This document shows positions 55,263 through 64,000 of a DNA stretch of 64,000 nucleotides, piece by piece. The DNA is from Vitellaria paradoxa (lineage: Eukaryota > Streptophyta > Magnoliopsida > Ericales > Sapotaceae), in the NCBI GenBank assembly GCA_019916065.1, contig CM034236.1, positions 52,046,690-52,110,689 of the forward strand. The letters are read 5' to 3'. A program made the translations under genes and the position numbers. The notes beneath the pieces are model-generated. The model had not been told where the DNA came from. It saw only the letters and a program-made list of their open reading frames with translations, and made no database searches. Numbering within the stretch: the stretch's first letter is position 1; every line of letters starts with the position of its first letter.

Positions 55263-57780
55263 AAATTAAATTATGAAATTAATTTAACCAAAAATATATA
55301 TATAACTTTATTTGGCATAGTTTGCTTTGTTTGGTTAAAATTATACTTTAATCATCTGAATCACATCTTGGTTCAAAATTCTAATTCAAGTCTAAGTCAG
55401 ATTTTGATTATGCATTTTTTTTGGGTTAAATTCTAATTATTTGCTTTCAAATTATGTCTTTGTACTAATGGAATTTAACAAGTAGATATTATTAATTGAT
55501 AAGTATGAATTGGATTGACATTTAAATTGCAGGTAAAGTACAGTTATTCAAGAAGGGGGAAATCCTAATTATGAGAGATATAACCCTTGTGCACCTTAGT
55601 AATTTAGAAAAACATAGATCTCCCATTAGAAAATAAAAAACTCATCTACGTGATTTATGTTTGTAATCTTTATCTATCCTTCTACGAGCTAAAAAATCTA
55701 TTTCATGATTTGCCTTTTGCCCCTTCCCTATGTATCCAAGTCTACTTTGTAATAAGATTCATATTTATCCCTTCTTGATCTCTTTTCGTGGCTCCTACCA
55801 TAGTCCTCTCTTAAATTTGGTTCAGCCTACCACAGTTGTTTCTTAAATTTAGTTTAGCAGTGTGTCTTTGTGATCTTCTTTTTGCTACTTGTTTATTCTA
55901 ATTTTTCTTGTTTTCCATCTCTTTCTCTTTATGCTGTAATCATTTAACAGTGTCTCATAAGATATTAATTCAATTTAACAAATATAATGTTGTAAATATG
56001 GAGATGATTTGATGTAAAGTTAATTAATTATAAACTGAAAATCCTAAATTTAGCAATTATTCTTTATCCTTTTCTCAAACATCCTTATAAAATGGAAACC
56101 ACTTAACTGTGATGATAAGGAATATAACAAAATATAAACGAAACTCCGTGCCAAATTGGGAAATAGTCAAATTCAATTCATCTAAACAAGTTCAAATCTC
56201 AAGTAATGAGTTTTTGCAATGTGAATCCATCTCTAGTCATCAATCTTAACATTTAAGATTAATATTTCAGCAATCAGATTTAAGGATAATCCAATAAGTA
56301 GCAAGATGTCAAAGAGGAAACATAGCATTCTTTAAACTAAAAAAAAGTAGGATGCTTAAAAAATACATAAACTTAGACACCTTATGTTGAAATTCAAATT
56401 TCTCCGTATTATTCCAGAGAGATCTCTCTGATATCAACTCAACCTCCCTAAATAACAAAATAACAAAATTCTTTAGAAGATCCAAATCAAGTAAATAAGA
56501 TTAAAAAAAAAATCAATAGACAATTTGCATACCTGTTTGAATTGGTAGACAAACCATTTGGAATAGCACCGATCTTTTTTTGACCTTCAGTAGATTTACC
56601 TGTTCCTCGAAATCACCTTCCACACTTCCTCATTGTTCTACTATTTTTGGTACTTATTTAGTTCACTACAAACATAAACACACCAACAAGTACTAAGTGG
56701 ATAGTATGAATAAACAGTTACAGAAGATGAGAGGTTTTGTTAAAAAAAAATGAATAATTTTAAACCGAAGGGGTTAGGGATGAGTAATATATTTAAGTTT
56801 GTTTCAAAAGTTAAGGATAAAATAGTTAAAAAGAATTTACAATTATTTAGATTTTTTACAGTAATGTATATATACACACAAACCACAAAAAATTAATTTT
56901 CACATCAAATTTTAATTATAAAAATGATATAATTTGGTGAATTTTATTCTCCCGCAAGATATAAAAAATTAAGTTTAATAGTCAATTGCTCCCATAATAA
57001 TAAAATAATAAAAATATCAAAGTATTAATATTTTCTATTTTTGGATATTTTTATTAAAAAATTATATTTTTAATTGTTTGGTTTGTAATAAATCTATTGA
57101 GATCTATTCCATAAATTTGCTGTTAGATGTAAGCGAATATATATTGTTATGTATATGTATATAATGATATAATATTAAAAATTAATACATGTTTAATAAT
57201 TGATTATAGAAGATGGAAGGTTTTAAGTTTACGAAAGATGGGAGGTTTTGTTAGGGAAAATGAATAATTTTAAACCGAGAAGGTTAGGGATAACATATTT
57301 AAGTTTGTGTAAAAACATAAGGATAAAATAGTTAAAAAAAATTACAAGTATTTAGATTTTTTACAGGAATGTAGATATACACACATACCACAAAAAATTA
57401 ATTTTCACATCAAAATTTAATTAAAAAATGACATAATTTGGCGAGTTTTATTCTTTCGCAAGATATGAAAAATTAAGTTTAATTATCAATTGCTCCCGTA
57501 CTTATAAAATAAGAAAAAATTGTCAAAGTATTAATTTTATTATTTTTTGGATAAAGATTTTTATTAAAAAATTATATTCTTAATTGTTTGGTTTGTAAAA
57601 TCTATTAAGATCTATTCTAGTAAATTTGTTCTTAGATAAAGGCATGTATATATTGATGCTTATAATATGTAATGATTTAATATTAAAAATTAATGAATGT
57701 GTTTAATAATTAATTATAAAAGATTCAAGGTTTTGAGTTGAAAGTTTTGGATAAAAAGGCACAAAGGAACTTTTTTTTTC
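55263..57780. other. AT-rich intergenic or Helitron interior, no gene seen
   Basis: Includes a tandem duplication of about 510 bp (56718-57740). The part before it, 55263-56717, has no credible coding; a 38-codon stretch on - near 56550-56670 is too short to judge. Confidence 0.4.
56718..57740. repeat. tandem duplication, two copies of about 510 bp
   Basis: Copy 1 begins near 56718 (agaagatgagaggttttgtt), copy 2 near 57230 (cgaaagatgggaggttttgtt). Both continue with aatgaataattttaaaccga, ggttaggga, acacacaaaccacaaaaaatt or similar, and end with an attaaaaattaat block. By eye roughly nine tenths identical. Noncoding. Confidence 0.85.
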
Positions 57781-57789
57781 TTTGAAAGG

Positions 57790-57900
57790 TAAATTTTTTT
57801 TTTTTTTTTAATAAGGGGAGGAGGAAAATTCGAACTCAAGTTATGAGCGGGACAAAGAAACTCTTAATCACTGAACAGGTCACGCTCGACACAAAGGGAC
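57790..57900 (-). mobile_element. tRNA-derived SINE remnant
   Basis: On -, tRNA-like boxes (GTGACCTGTTCAGTGATTAA and, further on, TTGAGTTCGAATTTTCC) are followed by a short C/T-rich part and an A run (T run 57791-57809 on +). Head plus tail with little body suggests truncation. Confidence 0.5.
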
Positions 57901-58195
57901 TTATTTGCAAAGAAACGAACATTATGGTCCAAGTTGTACAACTATTGAAACTTTTACATGGTAGTAAAGATAAAAGATATATATTTTTTTGGGTTGCCGG
58001 AGGGGTGGGTGTCGGAGGGCCGGGGGTTGCTTGTGAAGGCAGATACCAAATAGAAAATATGGTCAAAATTTTTAAGGCGCATACATATATGCGCTATATA
58101 TATATATATATCAGTTAAAAACGAAGTAATTAGTAGCTTCAACAAGATTTGATGCACCTCAGCTTGTTCCGAACTAATGATTTGAGAATTTAATC

Positions 58196-58448
58196 AGGCC
58201 AAAACACTGGTGTTCTTCTGGGGTTGGGGAGAATCCCACAGCTGTTATCTATGAGTGCGCACTGAGTGAAATCGGTCCCGTGGCCCTAACCGACAAAGAA
58301 GCACGAGGGAGTAAACTAGCCTAGGTAAGCCTTAGCTGACCGGCTCAGCCGAGAAGGCTGTGAAATGTGAATTTATTGATCCCAGTCCTTCAGCCCGTCA
58401 TCCGAACAACTCGACTACCTTTTTCGAGGCCAAAACACTGGTGTTCTT
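58196..58448. repeat. 231-bp unit flanked by 22-bp direct repeats
   Basis: The 22 bp AGGCCAAAACACTGGTGTTC plus TT occurs at 58196-58217 and again, exactly, at 58427-58448. Between them is a GC-richer segment with no ORF or terminal inverted repeat and no poly(A) end. This looks like an insertion with a long target duplication. Confidence 0.75.
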
Positions 58449-60113
58449 GACATAATTAACTGTTGATCTTGAGAAGGTGATCGATTCTGACACACAAACT
58501 GCTGACCAGAAGCTCAAGGTTCAAAACATGGCAGCAGGAAAATTTGGCATATTGGGTTTAAGCAAGGACACATACAGACCTCCAATTCACCCCCTCCCCC
58601 TTCTTTTTCCACGAGGAACCGTGATGGTCAGTTGGACTTGTTCTTGTAGAATAAATTTCAGATTGTGAATCACTCCATATGTCAATGATTTTCAGGGAGA
58701 ATTTTCTTTTTCTTTTTTTTTTTTAATTGTCAACCAACAATTAAATTTCCCTAATTGCTATATTTATTTGAATTAATGTGAATTTAAATTAAATGATTTT
58801 TTTGTACTACTAATTAATATTTCTAGAAACCTTGGGCCTGATTTATAGATATATATATATATATTAATGATTTTTTGTCCTATTAATTAATTTTTCTGGA
58901 AACCTTGGGCCATATACACATATATATTTTGAGCTAGCGTAGAGGTTGGGCTGAAAGCGCATTAATTGTTTTGAATTACGTTTCTAGACTCAATAGCCAT
59001 CTTCGTCATTGTCGAAACAAATTGCTAGACTTCAAACTTGAAAGGAGCTGCCCTTGCTGTTGGATATAATTTCATGTTTTTGAAGAATTTTTTTCTTTCT
59101 TTCTTTTTTTTAATAATTTTAAGTTAAGGTTAAAGTGGGGTCCACATTTCATAAATGTAAGAACATGAAATAATTCATAAAAACATTAATTTTGTATGTT
59201 CTTTTGTTCAAAATTATAAATAAATTAAATGAAAATTGACTCTAAAATTATTACGTTGGCCATGAAAAAATTACGGCGAAAATGAGTTGTTCGACGTTAA
59301 TTTCTTATGAGATTTTGCATTGCCTTATATATGAATAGCTAATGATGTGGTTAGCTATAATTTTATTGCGAGTCCATATGATATGAAATTTAAATATGGA
59401 ATTAAAAATAAAAATTCGCAGTATCCCTTTGAAGTTATCTTCACATTCTTATAATTTTTTTTTTTTAATGGTGGAAGTAGAGTTTTCATTAAGACCTTCC
59501 CTACCTTCAAAATAATGCATATTTAACGAGGACACAACTCCATTTGGAGTTCCACAAAATAATATAAATCTATACAAATTTTTATAAAATTTAGTGTCAT
59601 TTGTTTAGTTTTTTATTTTCTATTTTCTGTTTTCATTTTATATTTTAAAAATTTCAAAATAAAGAAACTGAAAATAATATTTTTATTATTTTGAAATTTC
59701 TATTATTTTGAATTAAAAACGTTCAAAATGATTTTTTGTCATTTTTATTTTATATGTAAATTATTTTTTTTTCTAAAATAAATTTTAAAAATACAAGTAA
59801 CCAAATACATTTTGAACTTTTTCTTTGTTTTTAAAAGTATAAATGGAAAATAAATTTAAAACAAAAAATAAAAAACAAAAATAGAAAATAAAAAATAAAA
59901 AATCAAACCAAATGAGTCCTTAAATTTTTTACTTACTTTACGAATTATGAGACTGTAATTTTCATAAAATTTATACTAATTTATATAATTCTAAACACAT
60001 CGGACAGACATGTGCCTTGGATGTGTTCCTTTACTAGGACTTTTGAAACTACAATCTTGCTCCAATTTTTCATATAAAGACAACTAGAAAAAAGATGAGT
60101 AGAAAATTGGAGA
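58449..60113. other. intergenic, no gene seen
   Basis: A 63-codon frame at 58477-58668 is not recognised. The rest is AT-rich with TA tracts (58852-58865) and a stretch of A/T homopolymers (59580-59930). Confidence 0.45.
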
Positions 60114-60122
60114 AATAGAAAT

Positions 60123-60662
60123 GGGTAAATTTCACTAACCTCTTCTGAGGTTTCTGACACTAACAGAAACCTCCCCTGAATTTCTAAAATAACATTGACC
60201 TCCCTTCCTTTACCAGATAGATTTCACTAACCTCCCCTGATCTATTTTTTTCCGTAAAAGTCCCGTTTGGAGTAAGAAAAAATAAGATAAATTGAGATAA
60301 AATATAGTTTAGGGTTGATTTTGGCGTCTTTTTTTTTTCTGAAAAGTAGCAAACTGTGAGATAAATTGAGATAAAATATAGTTTTGGGTTGATTTTGGCA
60401 TCTTTTTTTTAGAAAGTAGCAAACTGTGAGAACGATTTTTCAAATCCGTTCCCACAAATTCAAAAAAAAACGACAATGATACTCGTTTGAAACTTTTTGA
60501 TGTAAAGAATATGATTGTATAAAAAATTTATACATTCAAAAACATCAGGGGAGGTTAGTGAAATTTATCTGGTAAAGAAGGGAGGTCAGTGTTATTTCAG
60601 AAACTTCAGGGGAGGTTTCTGTTGGTGTCAGAAACTTCAGGGAAGGGTAGTGAAATTTACCC
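60123..60662. mobile_element. Mutator-type MITE with long inverted ends, 540 bp
   Basis: Ends GGGTAAATTTCACTA and, inverted, the same; the inverted arms run about 115-125 bp (60123-60248 and 60546-60662). Both flanks have the identical 9 bp AATAGAAAT (60114-60122 and 60663-60671), the target duplication length of Mutator-like elements. The centre (about 60250-60540) holds a second inverted-repeat piece with a direct repeat of aaactgtgagat and gttgattttggc. No transposase. Confidence 0.85.
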
Positions 60663-60671
60663 AATAGAAAT

Positions 60672-61600
60672 TGTCAAACGGGGAAGTTAAGTTCCCCTGC
60701 CCTCGCGCCTCAATAACAAGGAAGGAGCAGTAGAGAGTTTGGCAGCAAAACAAGTGAATAGGGGGGTTGGGTTTGGCGGTTCGGGGATGTGATTAGAAGG
60801 TCAAGTGTTATTAATTTTTTGGATCATTTACAAATATTTTGTCTATACTAATTTACGTTACTTTTTTGAATCATCTATAGATTTTGACAATACTAATTTT
60901 TTTGGATCATTTAGAGATAGGTACAATCTTAAGAGGTTCCACTTTACCAAAGAATAAATAAAAATGTAAAAGTGATGGAAACAGATTTTAATAAAAATAT
61001 AATAGACTAGAGAATTTGATGCAGGGCAAAAAAAAATTAAAAATAAAAATGCAATTTCTCTAATTTGGCCTACATACATTATTCTCTTGAACGGGGATTT
61101 TAATAGAGATGCGCCGTATTTGAATTTAAAAAAAAAAAAGAAAAAAAAAAGAAAAAGAAAGAAAAGGGATATGAAGTGACGCTGATGGGGAACAAAAATA
61201 AATATTATGATGATGCTATATTATTACAAATTTTCAACAATGTAGAATAATTAAAAAAATATCACCTTAAAATATAAATTTATTTACATTACTTGTCATT
61301 ACTGTACCATTTTAATTTTGGTGGTAAAAATTTCAATAGAACATTATTGTCCAAAAATTAGTATAACTTCTTTGAAGTCATACCCTCGTTAGTCCCTAAC
61401 AAGTTTTCTTTAATGTTCACGTTTATAGCCCTTCTTCTTGTAACTTCATCAAAATATGAGATATTATTATGTGACAGTTATTTATTAACTCTTAATAAGT
61501 GCCATTAACAATACCTTTATTTCTCTTAATGGCTATAAATTTATATATATATATATATATTTTATGCCACTGGATCATTTCGTTTCTTTTAAAACTGTGT
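60672..61600. other. intergenic, no gene seen
   Basis: AT-rich with A runs (61127-61160) and a TA tract (61541-61560). The 73-codon frame on - is low-complexity. Confidence 0.5.
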
Positions 61601-61604
61601 GTAA

Positions 61605-62040
61605 GTGAAGAGAAGTTCGATTATATCATTTCATGTAAAACTGTCAAGTGAAGAGAAGCTTGATCCATTGATGGACTTTTGGTTAGGTGAACTCAATTTG
61701 AGCTCTTTCTTTCTGGACTCTAAGTTCGATTTAACCTCTTTCGTTCTTGAAAGTATAACTCGTAATGTTATGGAGGCTGCCCAGCTCGCCAAAACATCTG
61801 CCAAACCACATATCTAAACATCACCCAGCCACTCTGAATTCGATTTCGGCTCTCTTGTTCTTGAAATCATAGCTCTCAATGATATGAAGGCTGCCTCGCT
61901 TGTTGAAACATCAGACCACCCATCTAAACATCACCCAGTCACTCTGGGTTCAATTTCAGCCCTTGCGCTGCTGAAAGTATTGCTCTCAATGATACGAAGG
62001 CCGCGCCGCCCATCGAAACATCTACCAAACCACCTATCTT
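61605..62040 (+). pseudogene. decayed coding-like repeats, about 112 bp each
   Basis: Three tandem copies start near 61720, 61832 and 61943. The first reads SKFDLTSFVLES followed by NVMEAAQLAKTSAKP, and the second EFDFGSLVLEIIALNDMKAA. The frame is open for 70 codons in the first part and then broken by stops and shifts, although the similarity persists at the protein level. I do not recognise the family. A shorter related piece lies near 63560-63670. Confidence 0.4.
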
Positions 62041-62049
62041 AATGATAAG

Positions 62050-62815
62050 GATGCACAAGAGTCTTATGTGATTCTATAGGAATAGAAATCCAGTTTCAAA
62101 ATTTATAGTTAGACGTATAGGATAAAAAAAAATTAAAAACAAAATACTACCTCCTATATCCAATTTCATATCTTTTAAACCAAATGTGTCTGTTTCATTA
62201 TTTTAATCACTTATCTTGTAATTGCATGTTGATATCTATATATTCACCGAGCATTGGAAAAAGATGAAAGTGGGGAAAATAACAATAAAAATTAAATAAA
62301 AGAAGATGAAGAAATTAGTTGTAAGTGATTGGGAAAAGGGTTAACAATTAATGCACACTGTGGTTCATAAACAACTGAGGTTATCAATTTTTTTCATTCC
62401 ATTTTAATATTCTTTTATTTAATTGAAAAAACAAAATAAAAATCAGATGAAAATTAGGTAGGCAACAAATTTAGATTACTAATGTGAATAATCATTTTAA
62501 GGTTACTTAACCTCATACTTATCTAAAACTACAGAATAAATAAACTAATCATATAAAGAGAATAAGAGTAGGAAACTCATCACTTTCAAGGTGGACCAAT
62601 CCATCGATCCATCGATCGAAATAAAATTTATTGACACAGTTGATCCATCAAAATAAAAAAATTAATATTTTAAATAAAATTAATTTTATCGGATTTATTA
62701 TTTTACCAACAACCTGTTCTGAACAAAATCCAATGGCCTAAAACATGTATGCATGCATGCATGAGCACTCCTTCCCCTATTTTACATATACCAACACACC
62801 ATAGGGCGCACAAGT
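62050..62815. other. intergenic, no gene seen
   Basis: AT-rich. A tract of catgcatgcatg lies near 62750, followed by a segment that recurs near 63458-63520. Confidence 0.5.
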
Positions 62816-62839
62816 AATGGTGTGTTCATTAACTTTATT

Positions 62840-62985
62840 TGTACATTTATATTTACTAATAAAGGAAGCACGTGCAAGTACGTGCACATGTCATTTAATT
62901 TCAATATTTCTTATATGTTTATATTTACTAGTAAAACGAGCACGTGCAAGTACGTGCATATATCATTTAATTTAATATCTTTAAC
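62840..62985. repeat. 72-bp tandem duplication with paired G-box cores
   Basis: Two copies of a unit around tatttactaa/gtaaa and GCACGTGCAAGTACGTGCA (62868-62886 and 62940-62958). Each contains CACGTG within an inverted pair GCACGT..ACGTGC. A regulatory role is not shown. Confidence 0.75.
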
Positions 62986-62989
62986 GAAA

Positions 62990-63700
62990 ACTAGAGCCTC
63001 ATCATCATCATCTTCTTCATCTAATGTCTTCTTTTCCTAAGAATATGTACCAAAGAAGACGGCAGTGTAATGGTAAGATCAAGGCTCAAGTATTGATCAT
63101 GTGGGACAGCAACCATCGCCCTCGTCGATGTATTATCGTCGCTGCAATGTGCATCATCAGAAACTACCACCATTGCTAACTCATCATCATCAGAAAATGA
63201 TTTTGTGGGCTTAGATTTAGAAGTGGTGGCCTTGGCCTTGCACTTGCACTTGTACAAAAGATGGAAAAGTTAATAGTGTTCCATAAAAAAAAAAAAAAAA
63301 AAAGCAAATAGTGCGTAGCTATATAAACATCGAAAGGAAATTTGTTTCATATCACAATCACAATCGATTGCTTGCAATAAATGGAGATTAAATGTTTCAT
63401 GTCACAATTGCCATCTATTACTTGCAATAAAATCGAGATTAAATGGGTCTCTGTCGCATGCATGAGTACTCCTAACACACATATATACCAACACACTATA
63501 CCATAAGGTGTACAAGATTAAGTTTGCACCGTCAAATGCCTAATTAAATTTTTAGTTAGCGGAAGTGAAAGAGAAGCCCGATTAACAATGAACTTTTCAC
63601 AAGAAGATTGGTTGAACTCTTTTTTTCTAGACGCTTAGTTTGATTTAGCATAGCTCTTAATGATCCTGAAAATTTTTCCAAATTAACCAATCACACATAA
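62990..63700. other. partly repeated intergenic stretch, no sure gene
   Basis: 63021-63257 on - is an open frame of 78 codons rich in Lys/Cys then Asp/Ser; I do not recognise it and leave it uncalled. 63458-63520 and 63553-63680 repeat sequences seen at 62750-62815 and 61600-61760, suggesting a local duplication. Confidence 0.35.
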
Positions 63701-64000
63701 AGTAATGAAACTAACACCAGAGAATTAACAAGGAAACCCTTTCACAGAGGGAGAAACTTTTATTACAAATTCCACTAGTAACGAGTTACAAGACTCTATT
63801 CAGATTATCTATGATTCATTCGTACAAATCCTCTTATCATTCTTGCTCTATTTACTCGATAAACCCTAAAAGTGGATTTTTTGCTTCACACAAAAATTTA
63901 AGAAAGATTACAAAGAAAAATAAGAGAAAGACCTATAAGCCCACAGAGAAAAAATTCTCTCTCTCACAAGACTTTATAATATACTCCTTCAGTTCTCTAC
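63700..64000. other. edge segment, possible retrotransposon LTR piece
   Basis: Text such as 'aacaaggaaaccctttcaca' and 'agggagaaacttttattaca' followed by short C-rich and CT-rich parts resembles the LTR or leader part of plant copia elements. The window ends before this can be tested. Confidence 0.25.

Noticed and set aside
63021..63257. 78-codon minus frame rich in Lys, Cys, Asp and Ser
   Set aside because: No recognisable domain, no relatives known to me, and it lies in a locally repeated stretch. It could be a fragment, but I cannot support a gene.

Overview
This window is nuclear DNA from a flowering plant, most likely a eudicot. The evidence is spliced genes with GT..AG introns, plant-specific families (a root-hair bHLH factor, a NIP aquaporin, an ARM-repeat protein, a hydroxyproline-rich wall protein), very AT-rich intergenic DNA full of TA, CT and TTA microsatellites, and typical plant transposons. 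I cannot name the species. There are no bacterial, organellar or CRISPR features. Nothing here amounts to a new multi-gene system. The genes are unrelated neighbours, and the interest lies in gene damage, nested transposons and unusual tandem repeats.

Layout. 1-2.5 kb: a five-exon class I RSL/RHD6-type bHLH gene on + whose first exon carries a one-base frame break in a T run. 2.5-6.4 kb: intergenic, with two small Tourist-like elements. 6.44-13.26 kb: an old Ty1/copia retrotransposon on - with both LTRs, a primer-binding site and 5-bp target duplications; its coding region is badly decayed. 14.2-15.0 kb: a fold-back Mutator-like element. 16.06-20.53 kb: a tandem segmental duplication of about 2.2 kb, each copy holding the same hAT element. 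20.5-26.4 kb: intergenic, with small repeats and MITEs. 26.6-29.5 kb: a two-exon ARM-repeat gene on +. 34.2-36.5 kb: a five-exon NIP4-type aquaporin gene on +. 37.5 and 39.3-39.8 kb, both on -: a proline-rich gene remnant and an intact small proline-rich secreted protein. 40.87-45.57 kb: a composite tandem-repeat array with C-rich, potentially G-quadruplex-forming units, split by a 1.3-kb insert. 47.3 kb: the last exon of a small plant protein. 47.9-49.2 kb: a SINE and a CACTA end. 51.4-52.2 kb: a small conserved plant gene whose 5' end has been tandemly duplicated and interrupted by a stop. 52.2-64 kb: mostly repeats, with a possible Helitron end, a 0.5-kb tandem duplication, an insert flanked by 22-bp repeats, a Mutator-type MITE and decayed coding-like repeats.

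The four well-supported genes act separately: transcription control of root-hair fate (RHD6 type), an ARM scaffold, membrane transport of water or small solutes (NIP4 type) and the cell wall. Gene models were built by eye from splice sites, frame continuity and remembered family features; no database search was run.
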